Notes: generated from the sequence alone by a model not told the origin. DNA of 23,069 bases from DATKCJ01 sp035513275 (GCA_035513275.1 DATKCJ010000075.1:1-23069), one strand, 5' to 3'. Counted from the stretch's first letter, positions 1 through 7,735 are shown. Program-made: numbers and translations.

Positions 1-1751
1 ATCTCGAGGAGCGCGTTCGCACCCGCACGTCGGAACTGGAAGCCAGCAACAGTGCATTGAAGTCCGAGATCCTCCGCCGCGAACGCTTGGAGGAAAACCT
101 GGTGTCTGCGAGAGACGCTGCAGAAGCCGCGGCCCGCGCGAAGAGCACGTTTCTTGCAAACATGAGCCACGAAGTGCGAACGCCCATGAATGGCGTCATC
201 GGCATGGCGAACCTGCTTCTCGACACGAATCTCGACGACGAACAGCGCGATCTCGTGCAGACGGTCACGCAGAGCGGCGAATCCCTCCTGGCGATCATCA
301 ACGACATCCTCGACTTTTCAAAGGTCGAGGCCGGCAAGATCATCCTGGAAAACATCGAGTTCGACCTCGCCGAGGAGCTATCGCTCGCCATCGACCTCAA
401 CTCGGACCAAGCCACGAAGAAAAACGTCGAGCTGATCCTGGACATCGCGCCGACCGCGCCGGCTTCCGTCATGGGCGACCCGATCCGTCTTCGCCAGGTG
501 CTGATCAATCTCATCTCGAACGCCATCAAGTTCTCCCCGAACGGAGAAGTGGTGGTTCGCGTCTCCGTTGCCCCTTCCGACGATAGCCGGCGCCTTATGC
601 ACCTCGAGGTGGCCGATACCGGCATCGGCATCGCCCCCTCCGCGCTGGCAACTCTCTTTCAGCCGTTCATGCAGGCCGACGCGTCGATGACCCGACGCTT
701 CGGCGGCACCGGGCTCGGTCTCGCGATCTCCAAAAAACTCATCGAACTCATGGGCGGCGAAATCGGAGCGAGAAGTGAACTCGGGAGCGGCTCGACGTTC
801 TGGATTGATGTCCCTCTCCCCGTCTCCACGACAGATGTTGTTTCGCTTTCGACTCACAACGCCCTCGATGGATTCGCCGGCAAACGCGTTCTCGTCGCCG
901 AGGGCAACGCCACCGGTCGCGGCGTTTTCGGACGACAGCTTGCCCATTTTGGAATGCGCCACGGCGCCGCCAACTCGGCCGAATCCGCACTTTCAGAGCT
1001 GGGCCGAGCTGCCGCCGCCGGTGAGCCCTACGATGTCGTCCTACTCGACCAAAACTTCGTTGGCGTTTTTGAGCCGGGCATGACGCCGGCGCTCAACGGT
1101 TCCGCGCGCAACGGCCGGCCGGTCGTCGCCCTCCTGACTTCGCGCAGAATGTCCAAGGGCGACAAAGAGCGCTTCAGCGAGGGAATCGACCTGTGCGAGT
1201 TCAAGCCTCTCAGCCCTGCAAAAATGCGCTCGTTGCTCTCCAAGGCGCTCGCGAAATCGGCACTACCGTCTTCGTTCCCAGCGGACGGGTGCGTTGCAGC
1301 CGAGGCACCTCACGTCCGGCCTGTCGCCGCGAGCCGCAACGCCCGCATCCTCGTCGCCGAGGACAACTTGGTGAATCAAAAGGTCGCACTTCTTCAGCTT
1401 CGCAAACTGGGCTACGAGGCCGATGTCGCGAACAACGGGCGCGAGGCCCTCGAAGCGCTCGCCACCCGGACCTACGATCTCGTTTTCATGGACGCCCAAA
1501 TGCCTGAACTCGACGGATTCGAGGCGACCCGGATCATTCGCGAGGGACAGGCCTCCGGAAACCCCGCCTACCCGGCTCACCTGCCGATCATCGCGATGAC
1601 GGCGCATGCAATGACAGGAGTGCGGGAGGAGTGCCTAGAGGCCGGCATGGATGATTACGTCTCAAAGCCAGTCCGCATCGAGCGCCTCGAAGCGCTGCTC
1701 GATCAATACCTTTCAAAAACACGCAATGGAGTAACCGCCGATATCTCATGA
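1..1751 (+). CDS. Hybrid sensor histidine kinase with two receiver domains (5' partial)
   Basis: Membrane or cytosolic sensor that autophosphorylates on His and passes phosphate to its own receiver domains. The reading frame is open to the left edge (first full codon at 3), so the N-terminal sensor part is missing; the apparent TTG start at 57 is internal. Numbering from that TTG: H-box NMSHEVRTPMNGVIGM with His38, preceded by a coiled-coil-like stretch; ATPase N-box with Asn151 and Asn155; G1 box ADTGIGI (186-192); G2 box GGTGLGL (216-222). Receiver 1 (about 275-400) keeps Asp331 and Lys383 but reads VAEGN where an acidic pair is expected, so Mg2+ binding may be impaired. Receiver 2 (about 429-553) is complete: Glu435-Asp436, Asp479, Thr515, Lys537. 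The stop overlaps the next kinase by ATGA. The family is certain; the signal sensed is unknown. Confidence 0.95.
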   Translation, partial: LEERVRTRTSELEASNSALKSEILRRERLEENLVSARDAAEAAARAKSTFLANMSHEVRTPMNGVIGMANLLLDTNLDDEQRDLVQTVTQSGESLLAIINDILDFSKVEAGKIILENIEFDLAEELSLAIDLNSDQATKKNVELILDIAPTAPASVMGDPIRLRQVLINLISNAIKFSPNGEVVVRVSVAPSDDSRRLMHLEVADTGIGIAPSALATLFQPFMQADASMTRRFGGTGLGLAISKKLIELMGGEIGARSELGSGSTFWIDVPLPVSTTDVVSLSTHNALDGFAGKRVLVAEGNATGRGVFGRQLAHFGMRHGAANSAESALSELGRAAAAGEPYDVVLLDQNFVGVFEPGMTPALNGSARNGRPVVALLTSRRMSKGDKERFSEGIDLCEFKPLSPAKMRSLLSKALAKSALPSSFPADGCVAAEAPHVRPVAASRNARILVAEDNLVNQKVALLQLRKLGYEADVANNGREALEALATRTYDLVFMDAQMPELDGFEATRIIREGQASGNPAYPAHLPIIAMTAHAMTGVREECLEAGMDDYVSKPVRIERLEALLDQYLSKTRNGVTADIS

Positions 1752-3085
1752 TCACCGAAACAGCCGTCACGCCAACCGACTGCCCTCTTTCCGCCAAAGA
1801 TATCGTCGCGCCATTGCCTTGCCCGGCTGGCGATCTTTCGGAACGCACCCTGCTCGAAAACCTCCTGGCGACCGTGCCCGATCACGTGTATTTCAAGGAC
1901 CTCAACTCCCGTTTTCTTGCAGTCAGCGAATCGCTTGCCAGCAGGGGCGGAAAGCGGTCTTCCGATCTCGTCGGCAAATCCGACTTCGACCTGTTCACCG
2001 ACGCACACGCGCGCCCGGCGTTCGAGGACGAGCAACAGATCATCCGGACAGGCGAGCCGATTACGAACAAGCTCGAGAAGGAGCAATGGCCCGATGGCCG
2101 CACGACTTACGTCCTCAGTTCGAAGCTGCCCCTGCGCAGCGAAACGGGTGAGATCGTCGGAACATTCGGAATCAGCAAGGACGTCACCGCTTCAAAGGCC
2201 ACCGAGGCCGCGCTCGAGAAGACACGCACTGAGCTCGTCGACGCATCGCGACTCGCTGGCATGGCCGAGGTGGCCACGGGAGTTCTGCACAACGTCGGCA
2301 ACGTGCTCGTCTCGATCAACATTGCCACGGACTCGCTGGCCTCGGCCGTGAGGAGCTCGAAAGTCGGCTCCATCGGAACGGTCGCCGCTTTGCTGAAGGA
2401 GCACGCCGCCGACCTGGGCGACTACCTGACTGTCGATCCAAAGGGCCGGCTCCTGCCGGAGTTCATCGGCAAGCTCGCCACCCATCTTGTGGAGGATCAA
2501 GCGAAGATGCTCGCGGAGATCGAATCCCTCCGCAGCCACGTCGCACACGTGAAGGACATCGTCACCATGCAGCAGGACTGGGCGCGCCTGACCGGCCTTT
2601 CCGAGCCGCTCGATCCCGTCGGCCTTGTGGAGGACGCGCTGCGCATGAACACCGCAGCCCTCGCGCGACACGAAGTCACGCTCGTCCGTGAATTTCAGAC
2701 GACCACTCCAGTTGTCGCCGAGCGCGGCAAGGTTCTGCAAATTCTCGTCAACCTCATCCGCAACGCGAAGTATGCGTGCGACGAAGGCAAGTCGGGGCGC
2801 AAGGACATCATCGTGCGCATCGCGGAAGGTGCGCCGGGTCGTATTCGGTTCGAAGTGATCGACACCGGCATCGGGATTCTCGCCGAAAACATCAACCGGA
2901 TCTTCGTGCACGGCTTCACCACAAAGGCCGACGGCCATGGCTTCGGCCTGCACTCGAGCGCAAACGCCGCCCGGGAGTTGAACGGATCGCTCAAAGCCGA
3001 TAGCGACGGACTTAACAAGGGCGCCAGGTTCATCCTCGATCTACCCGCCGCGGATTCACCTCCCGCCAGCGGCAGCTCCGCCTGA
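1748..3085 (+). CDS. PAS-domain sensor histidine kinase
   Basis: Second kinase of the pair, 445 aa, starting at an ATG that overlaps the stop of the upstream hybrid kinase by 4 nt, which suggests translational coupling. There is no signal peptide or membrane segment, so it is probably cytosolic. A PAS domain covers about residues 35-150 (PDHVYFKDLNSRF, then a GTFGISKDVT end typical of PAS/PAC). The dimerisation/phosphoacceptor box is of the GVLHNVGNVL type with His181 rather than the common SHExRTP. The catalytic ATPase domain shows an N-box with Asn335/Asn339, G1 IDTGIGI (371-377) and a G2-like GHGFGLH (396-402). It has no receiver domain of its own. It may phosphorylate receivers of the neighbouring hybrid kinase or a regulator outside the window; that is inference. 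Confidence 0.93.
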   Translation: MITETAVTPTDCPLSAKDIVAPLPCPAGDLSERTLLENLLATVPDHVYFKDLNSRFLAVSESLASRGGKRSSDLVGKSDFDLFTDAHARPAFEDEQQIIRTGEPITNKLEKEQWPDGRTTYVLSSKLPLRSETGEIVGTFGISKDVTASKATEAALEKTRTELVDASRLAGMAEVATGVLHNVGNVLVSINIATDSLASAVRSSKVGSIGTVAALLKEHAADLGDYLTVDPKGRLLPEFIGKLATHLVEDQAKMLAEIESLRSHVAHVKDIVTMQQDWARLTGLSEPLDPVGLVEDALRMNTAALARHEVTLVREFQTTTPVVAERGKVLQILVNLIRNAKYACDEGKSGRKDIIVRIAEGAPGRIRFEVIDTGIGILAENINRIFVHGFTTKADGHGFGLHSSANAARELNGSLKADSDGLNKGARFILDLPAADSPPASGSSA

Positions 3086-3120
3086 AATTGCGGGCCGGGC
3101 TCCGTGCGCGACGGTTAATT

Positions 3121-3143
3121 GTGGGTCGGGCTTTACGCCCGAC
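3121..3143 (+). repeat. 23-bp palindromic repeat, copy 1
   Basis: Reads GTGGGTCGGGCTTTACGCCC followed by GAC. The core TCGGGC-TTTAC-GCCCGA can form a small hairpin. The same element recurs at 7736, 7780 (inverted), 16130 and 20784, always between genes. It resembles a REP-type element; no function can be read from it. Confidence 0.85.
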
Positions 3144-3294
3144 GGATTGAATGTCGCTCAGGTTCTTTTGTCGCGCCAAAGCTCGAAGAGCGACGGCGGA
3201 ACGCCCGACGAAAAGGTCCGGCCACAGATCGCACGGATGGGCACGGATGGATGAAAGCGCTCCCGGCCCCATTTCACTGAGGCGATTCCGAGGT

Positions 3295-3323
3295 GGGGCG
3301 CGTTGTCCCTAACGCGCCTTTTG
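3295..3323 (+). terminator. GC hairpin with T-rich tail
   Basis: Arms GGCGCGTT (3297-3304) and AACGCGCC (3311-3318) are perfectly complementary with a 6-nt loop and are followed by TTTTG on the plus strand. This could terminate transcription of the two-kinase operon ending at 3085. It also resembles the hairpin at 8774-8795 (GGGGCGC...GCGCCC), so it may simply be a member of a repeat family. Confidence 0.5.
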
Positions 3324-3392
3324 CTCCTTCCTCGATTTCGAGGAACTCTTGCTCGCTCGGAATCTGACAATCGTCGACGTGAACGACGCCAG

Positions 3393-4241
3393 CTAGCTCC
3401 TGCCGTCACGCTTCAACCGCTTCACCGACTCCGGGGCATCAAGATAGTTCTCCCTGCTCACCACCTTTCGGCCGGACTTCTTCTCCAGTTCCCGGCGCGC
3501 GTTGCCGGCAACATTGCCTCCTTCGACGGCGGCAACTTTGCTTTCGGGAAAACCCAGCGCGTCCTTGGTGCGGGTGATCTCGGTCGTCGCTGCCTCGCCG
3601 AGCATCGAAAAGATCAACTCCAGATCGTTCATGTGGTCGCGCAGATTCTCGCGCTTCAGTCCCTTCAACACGCTGTATTCCGAAGGCGTCAGCCCAAAGG
3701 CAGCTTTCGAGATCTCAGCCGTCAGGATGGCGAAGTCCTGCTGCTCCTTGATGCCGCGTTTCTTCCATTCGTCGGTCAACTCCTCCCGGATGGCTATGCC
3801 ACGCATCCGCCGCATAATCCACGCCTCAGAGTAGCCCTTCGCCTCGTAGATCGCCCGCATCCTCTTGCTCGCGAGTTCGGGATTCTCGATCTCCTGGATA
3901 CGCTCATAGCCCACCCTCGCCAGCCACCGTTTGAACGGTTCGGCCTTGAGGCTCGGAATCGATTGGATCAGGCGAAAGATGCCCTCGGTGTTCCAGCACA
4001 GGAGTTTCTGTTGCCCCCCCGTGGTTTGGACAGCCAGCGCAAGGGGGGGGGCAATTTGCCCCCCCCCTTTGAAGGCCTCGCCAAGAAGCGGATCGCGCTT
4101 GCGCATGTCTCGGAGATAGCCAGCCGGATTCGCAGAGTCGGTGAGCGCCGCCACCACATCCACGACGACAAACCACCACTCTCCCTCGTGGAGGGTCTTT
4201 CGAATTTCCTTCTTCTGGAAGAGTGCAATGCGGGTGTCCAT
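3393..4241 (-). CDS. Bro-N domain protein with DinD-like C-terminal region
   Basis: Protein of 282 aa. The N-terminal part (about 1-115) matches the BRO/prophage antirepressor N-terminal DNA-binding domain: an EIRKTLHEGEWWFVVVDVVA start, a YLRDMRKRDP segment and LLCWNTEGIFRLIQSIP. The C-terminal half (about 165-270; HMNDLELIFSMLGEAATTEI, then GGNVAGNARRELE) resembles the tail of DNA-damage-inducible DinD-type proteins. Stand-alone proteins of this architecture are widespread in bacteria, and their function is poorly known. The gene lies 157 bp downstream of vsr on the same strand and could be the last member of the restriction-modification unit or an independent cassette. Residues 58-67 are encoded by a perfect palindrome of G9 and C9 runs, a likely slippage site. 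No clear Shine-Dalgarno precedes the ATG at 4241. The domain call is fairly sure; the role is open. Confidence 0.88.
   Translation of the reverse strand: MDTRIALFQKKEIRKTLHEGEWWFVVVDVVAALTDSANPAGYLRDMRKRDPLLGEAFKGGGQIAPPLALAVQTTGGQQKLLCWNTEGIFRLIQSIPSLKAEPFKRWLARVGYERIQEIENPELASKRMRAIYEAKGYSEAWIMRRMRGIAIREELTDEWKKRGIKEQQDFAILTAEISKAAFGLTPSEYSVLKGLKRENLRDHMNDLELIFSMLGEAATTEITRTKDALGFPESKVAAVEGGNVAGNARRELEKKSGRKVVSRENYLDAPESVKRLKRDGRS
4014..4069. repeat. Poly-C/poly-G tracts forming a 29-bp palindrome inside the Bro-N gene
   Basis: On the plus strand there is C7 at 4014-4020, G9 at 4043-4051 and C9 at 4059-4067. The G9 and C9 runs are the arms of a perfect palindrome, 4041-4054 against 4056-4069, centred on T4055. 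It lies in the coding frame (Lys-Gly-Gly-Gly-Gln-Ile-Ala-Pro-Pro). Homopolymers of this length are prone to replication slippage; any +1 or -1 change would truncate the protein. Confidence 0.9.
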
Positions 4242-4312
4242 GGCAGTTGTGTTTTGATGAGGCAGTTCGGAGAACTACCTCAAATACGTCCCCTCCCCAT
4301 CCCCGCGATGCG

Positions 4313-4334
4313 CGCGACCGAGGGCTCGGTCGCG
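4313..4334. repeat. Inverted repeat between vsr and the Bro-N gene
   Basis: Arms CGCGACCGAG and CTCGGTCGCG are perfectly complementary around GG. The hairpin sits in the 157-bp gap between vsr and the Bro-N gene. There is no T-run on the minus strand after it, so it is not a standard terminator; it could attenuate or stabilise the transcript. Confidence 0.6.
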
Positions 4335-4398
4335 ACCTCTTTCGCACACCGAGGTTCCCGGATCGTCCCCCCTGCTTGTTCGCAACTCGGAAAACTTT

Positions 4399-4875
4399 TC
4401 ATCGACGAACCCTCGCGTTAGCGAGTCTCCGCGGAACCGTTCCTGCAATCTCGAAAACTCGCAGGAGGCGCGTCACCAGCTTTCGTTGATTCGAGGTCTC
4501 GCACTCCCACACGTTCACCACTCTCCATCCCATCCGGCGGAGTTCGCTGGCCTGTCTCTTGTCCCGCGCAACATTAGCCTGAAACTTTTCCAACCAGAAT
4601 TCCTTCCGTGCGGTCGGGGTGGTGCATTTCGGACATCCCGAATGGCGATGCCAGAAACATCCGTGAACGAAGACGACCACTCGATGCCGAGGCAGGACGA
4701 TGTCAGGACGACCCGGCAGGCTTCTATTCCGGGGGCCGTCGACCGTGAATCGCAGTCCTGCGCGATGCAGCAATCGCCTGGTCGTCAGCTCCGGTGCCGT
4801 GTTCTTCGTCCGAATGCGCGACATCAGCAGCCGGCGATCCGCGACGGAGAGAGAGTCGCGTCCTATCCTTGCCAT
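4399..4875 (-). CDS. vsr: Very short patch repair (Vsr) mismatch endonuclease
   Basis: Nicks DNA next to T:G mismatches created when 5-methylcytosine deaminates, starting repair by DNA polymerase I. The 158-aa protein has the normal family length. Recognisable parts are the start region MSRIRTKNTAPEL with the conserved Glu29, the catalytic core LPGRPDIVLP (Asp58), VVVFVHGCFWHRH (His71, Cys73, likely active-site and zinc residues), the EFWLEKFQANVARD helix and the RRMGWRVVNVWEC end. It starts 6 bp after the putative restriction endonuclease gene on the same strand. Its presence beside a C5-cytosine methyltransferase fits its known role, and its target is expected to match the methylated site. 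Confidence 0.95.
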   Translation of the reverse strand: MARIGRDSLSVADRRLLMSRIRTKNTAPELTTRRLLHRAGLRFTVDGPRNRSLPGRPDIVLPRHRVVVFVHGCFWHRHSGCPKCTTPTARKEFWLEKFQANVARDKRQASELRRMGWRVVNVWECETSNQRKLVTRLLRVFEIAGTVPRRLANARVRR

Positions 4876-4881
4876 CGCGCG

Positions 4882-5736
4882 TCAGATCGATCCGAACTTC
4901 GTGGCGTAAAGGTGCGCCAAACGCTGGATCAGTGCATCGTAGCGGGCGATCGCGTCCACTCTCGCGTTGATACCCTCGTTTATGCGGACCTCGGACCCGT
5001 CGTTCCGACAATCGATCATCGGGATTCCGATGGCATCGAATCCAACCTGTCGCTCGTCGCTCCTGCGCGGCAGCTCCATCATTTTCTCCAAGACCTTCAC
5101 GGCCGCATCCGGCTGGCGGTGCCGGTTGTAGACGAGGCTTCGCTTCCGCACCCGGCCGGGGTTTCGCGCCGACGGACTTGCGAACACGTCCTCGCAATTG
5201 ATCATGACAAATGCAGCCGCGATCGCGTTGTTGGTGTCTCCGTGGACAGCTTGGAAGGATGACGCGAGCTCGTCATAGAGCCTCGGCCGCGCCTTTACGT
5301 GCTCGGTCATGCACGCCTTCGCTTCCAATGCGACAAGCACGTTCGAAACCGACCCGCGTCGAACGTCCGGCAGACCCTCGAGCTCCCTCCTCTGCTCGTC
5401 AGTCAGGACAACTCCGAGTTCGGCGCCATACTTCATCAGCGACGACTTCTCCGGCCCCACCGGTGTTCCGATGCAAACGACAAGATCCAGATTCTTCTTC
5501 CGGTTCACGCGAAAGTCCCGCAACTCGTGGTTGATTCCGAATCCGATCTTCCCTTCGGCAGCGTGTTGCCGGAGAAGCGGGCAAGTCCGCATGAGATCGA
5601 ACATGATCGCCCAGCATGCCGTCTTGCTGTGGCGGTCGCTTCGGGAGTGATACTGCCATCGGTTTCCGTGGCGGTCTACGACCAGAGCCTCCTGAAGTGT
5701 GGAGGCGACAATCTGCTCGCCGAACGTCCGGCTCAT
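4882..5736 (-). CDS. Putative type II restriction endonuclease (PD-(D/E)xK-like), family not recognised
   Basis: 284 aa. Called by position and motif: its ATG overlaps the stop of the C5 methyltransferase by 4 nt, and vsr follows after 6 bp. A plausible PD-(D/E)xK active site is KKNLDLVVC (Asp84), followed after about 50 residues by VLVALEAKACMTEH (Glu138-Ala-Lys140), with a preceding helix around SDRHSKTACWAIMFDL that may also contribute. The region ARPRLYDELASSFQAVHG after the motif is typical of the helix following the catalytic strand. I do not recognise a named specificity family. Cutting of the sequence methylated by its neighbour is inferred; the alternative is an accessory nuclease of another kind. 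Confidence 0.78.
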   Translation of the reverse strand: MSRTFGEQIVASTLQEALVVDRHGNRWQYHSRSDRHSKTACWAIMFDLMRTCPLLRQHAAEGKIGFGINHELRDFRVNRKKNLDLVVCIGTPVGPEKSSLMKYGAELGVVLTDEQRRELEGLPDVRRGSVSNVLVALEAKACMTEHVKARPRLYDELASSFQAVHGDTNNAIAAAFVMINCEDVFASPSARNPGRVRKRSLVYNRHRQPDAAVKVLEKMMELPRRSDERQVGFDAIGIPMIDCRNDGSEVRINEGINARVDAIARYDALIQRLAHLYATKFGSI

Positions 5737-6890
5737 GCGACCGCCAGCTCCAATTGCCCGCGCATCCGGCTCGCATGCGAAACAAGCGCCTCCATGAACT
5801 CGGGTGGATGGCGAAGAGTTGAACTCCTCAGTCTCGAGACAAAGCCTTCCGTCGCCCGCAGGGAGAGGGGCTTCGGTTCGAACCGCAGAAACTCCGTGAG
5901 AGGTGGACGTGCTTCAAGCTTCGGAAACATGGAGACGCTCACCCCAAGTCGGCGTTGACCCGGCCCCCCGAATGCGGCGGTGGGCCACTTGCCGTCGGCG
6001 TTGAAATCGAACACTCGCATATCCACGGCGCCTCGTCCTTTAGCGAGCTTTCTGCCGAGCCACTCCGCCGCGGGCACTGAGACCGCATTTCCGACAAGTT
6101 TCCACCGGAATCCCTTTCGCAATGCTTGCTCGGCGGGTTCCGTCCAGCCCTCGGGGAATCCCTGCATTCGCTCGGCATCGCGAATGTCAGCCGTGACGAT
6201 TCGGCCGTCGGGCAGCCAGATCGCCGGCGAGGACGGAATTCCGATGGTCGAACCTCCCTTGAGTGTTGGAATGGCATCCACAGCCCAACCAAGCCCTCGC
6301 ACTCCCTCGGTCCAATAGAAGCCACACGCCTTTCCTCTCCATGATTCGGGCTCGATAGCGGGATGGTCGTCCGCCATCAAAAGTTCCATCGGCTCGATCA
6401 ACCGCGACGCGATCAGATACATCCGCTGCCTTCTTTGCGGAAGTCCAAACGCGCGGCTGTCCATCACGCGATAAGCCCACCTATAGCCAAGACGTTCGAG
6501 TTCATGCGTCACGTGCGTCATCGCATGCCCTCGGCCCAACGCCAGTATGAACGACACGTTCTCAAGCAAGACGTGCGGCACGTCACCTGCCCGTAGGAGG
6601 CGAAACACCTCGTTCACCAAACCGGAGTTGCGCCCCGAAATTCCACCCGTCTTGCCTGCTTGGGAAAGATCCTGACATGGGAATCCTCCCGCCACCAGTT
6701 CCGTGTCCTTCGGGAGCTTTCTGAGAGTGCGCACATCGCGATGCAAAGGGACTTCCGAAAAGTGTCGCTGAAGCACGCTGCAGGCAGCCGGATCGACTTC
6801 GCAAAGCAAGACTGTCTGGTGTCCCGCCCGATGGAGGCCGGTTTCAATCCCGCCTATGCCTGCGAACATGCCAGCAACTTTCATTTGCAT
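5733..6890 (-). CDS. C5-cytosine DNA methyltransferase (Dcm-type)
   Basis: Transfers a methyl group from S-adenosylmethionine to C5 of cytosine in a specific DNA site. 385 aa with all main motifs: I AGMFAGIGGIETGLHRAG (6-23), IV GGFPCQDLS with catalytic Cys72, VI LLENVSF (Glu110), VIII PQRRQRMYL (151-159), a target-recognition region at about 160-235 containing GGSTIGIPSSPAI, IX RDAERMQGFPEGW (237-249) and X VGNAVSVPAAEWL (266-278). A C-terminal extension of roughly 100 residues follows motif X (PPLTEFLRFEP, then GFVSRLRSS). The start may be the ATG at 6890 or the in-frame ATG two codons later. It is the first gene of the restriction cassette and divergent from gluconokinase. The recognition site cannot be read from the sequence. 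Confidence 0.95.
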   Translation of the reverse strand: MQMKVAGMFAGIGGIETGLHRAGHQTVLLCEVDPAACSVLQRHFSEVPLHRDVRTLRKLPKDTELVAGGFPCQDLSQAGKTGGISGRNSGLVNEVFRLLRAGDVPHVLLENVSFILALGRGHAMTHVTHELERLGYRWAYRVMDSRAFGLPQRRQRMYLIASRLIEPMELLMADDHPAIEPESWRGKACGFYWTEGVRGLGWAVDAIPTLKGGSTIGIPSSPAIWLPDGRIVTADIRDAERMQGFPEGWTEPAEQALRKGFRWKLVGNAVSVPAAEWLGRKLAKGRGAVDMRVFDFNADGKWPTAAFGGPGQRRLGVSVSMFPKLEARPPLTEFLRFEPKPLSLRATEGFVSRLRSSTLRHPPEFMEALVSHASRMRGQLELAVA

Positions 6891-7211
6891 CGCAGTTCAC
6901 TCGACCGTCCGCCAAACGCAAGACCCGGCGTCAATCCTTCGCAGTGCATCACTGAACTCTCGCGTGTTCGGAAGCTTCCGCCTTCGACCAGCGCTCGTTG
7001 AACAAAACTGGGCATGGGGGTGGACACGATGGATCAACCTCCGGCGGCAGGTGTGTGGGCGCCTTCCAGCCCGGGCGCAGAAGTTGTCGCGAACGCAACG
7101 CGCCGCCGCAACGGCAAAGTGGTTCGCGCGTGAAGTCGACGACCGCAGGCATTCGCGCGCGACTGCTTTTCCTGTTTCCCCCGGCGCACGCTGCGTGCAT
7201 AGCTGGCTGCG
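6891..7211. promoter_or_regulatory. Divergent intergenic region upstream of the methyltransferase and gntK
   Basis: 321 bp between two divergent genes, so it should hold promoters for both the restriction cassette (-) and gluconokinase (+). I cannot define -10/-35 boxes with confidence. No controller (C-protein) gene is visible. The only open stretch that stands out is a 39-codon ORF at 7014-7133. Confidence 0.4.
7014..7133 (+). other. 39-codon ORF, possible transposase-leader relic
   Basis: ATG at 7014 to TGA at 7131-7133. The C-terminal part (PGAEVVANATRRRNGKVVRA) faintly recalls the N-terminal start of IS3-type OrfA proteins (EVVAxxxRRR), but the conserved helix-turn-helix that should follow is absent. 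There is no ribosome binding site. It could equally be chance in GC-rich DNA. Confidence 0.15.
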
Positions 7212-7712
7212 ATGTCGAAGAAGTGCCAGTTGCTCCTCGTCGCGGGCGTGTCGGGCTCCGGAAAGTCCACGATCGGAAGCATGCTCGCTTCCCAGGTCGG
7301 CTGGGAGTTTCACGACGGCGACAGCTACCATCCGCCGGAGAATGTCGCGAAGATGCGATCGGGCATGCCGCTCGACGACGCGGACCGCGTGCCGTGGCTC
7401 GCCGCGATGCGCGCGGCAATCGAAGCATGCCTGCGGGACGGGCGCGGCGCGGTGTTCGTCGCATCCGCGCTGAAGGAGGCGTATCGCAGCGCGCTCTGCG
7501 ACGGGCTCGACGGAATCGGGCTCGTGTTTCTCCACGGCGACTTCGAGCTGATCCGCTCGCGCATGACTTCGCGCAAGGACCACTACATGCCCGCCGACTT
7601 GCTGCAGAGTCAGTTCGACCTGATCGAGTGGCCGCGGGGCGCGCTCGAGGTCGACGTGCGCGCGACGCCTGAAGAGGCCGTGCGGACGATCCGCGCGCAT
7701 TTCGGGATGTAA
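7212..7712 (+). CDS. gntK: Gluconokinase
   Basis: Phosphorylates D-gluconate with ATP to give 6-phosphogluconate, feeding the pentose phosphate or Entner-Doudoroff route in the cytosol. 166 aa, the usual size of the small GntK family. It has a P-loop GVSGSGKST (12-20), the substrate-side motif FHDGDSYHPPENVAKMRSG (33-51), PLDDADRVPWL, the SALKEAYR segment (85-92) and the lid/base motif RKDHYMPADLLQSQFDLIE (121-139), all typical of the family. It stands alone; prpB follows after about 180 bp that include an inverted repeat pair, so it is probably transcribed separately. No gluconate transporter is nearby. Confidence 0.95.
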   Translation: MSKKCQLLLVAGVSGSGKSTIGSMLASQVGWEFHDGDSYHPPENVAKMRSGMPLDDADRVPWLAAMRAAIEACLRDGRGAVFVASALKEAYRSALCDGLDGIGLVFLHGDFELIRSRMTSRKDHYMPADLLQSQFDLIEWPRGALEVDVRATPEEAVRTIRAHFGM

Positions 7713-7735
7713 CGGCGGTCGCAGATCGGATTATT

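Larger units (their letters stand above)
3086..3392. other. Convergent intergenic region with repeats, no gene seen
   Basis: This gap lies between the convergent ends of the PAS kinase (+) and the Bro-N gene (-). I see no credible gene. It holds one copy of the 23-bp GTGGGTCGGGC repeat (3121-3143), a short imperfect direct repeat around 3222-3250 (ACGGATGG twice), and a GC hairpin with a T-rich tail at 3297-3323. An 83-residue frame on the minus strand (3158-3409) is Arg/Ser rich, overlaps the Bro-N end, and is judged spurious. Confidence 0.6.

Noticed and set aside
3158..3409. 83-codon minus-strand ORF after the Bro-N gene
   Set aside because: Overlaps the Bro-N end and repeat sequence; composition is Arg/Ser-rich and non-specific.
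3303..4421. 372-codon plus-strand frame
   Set aside because: Antisense to the Bro-N gene, whose protein has clear family motifs; the plus-strand product has no recognisable domain.
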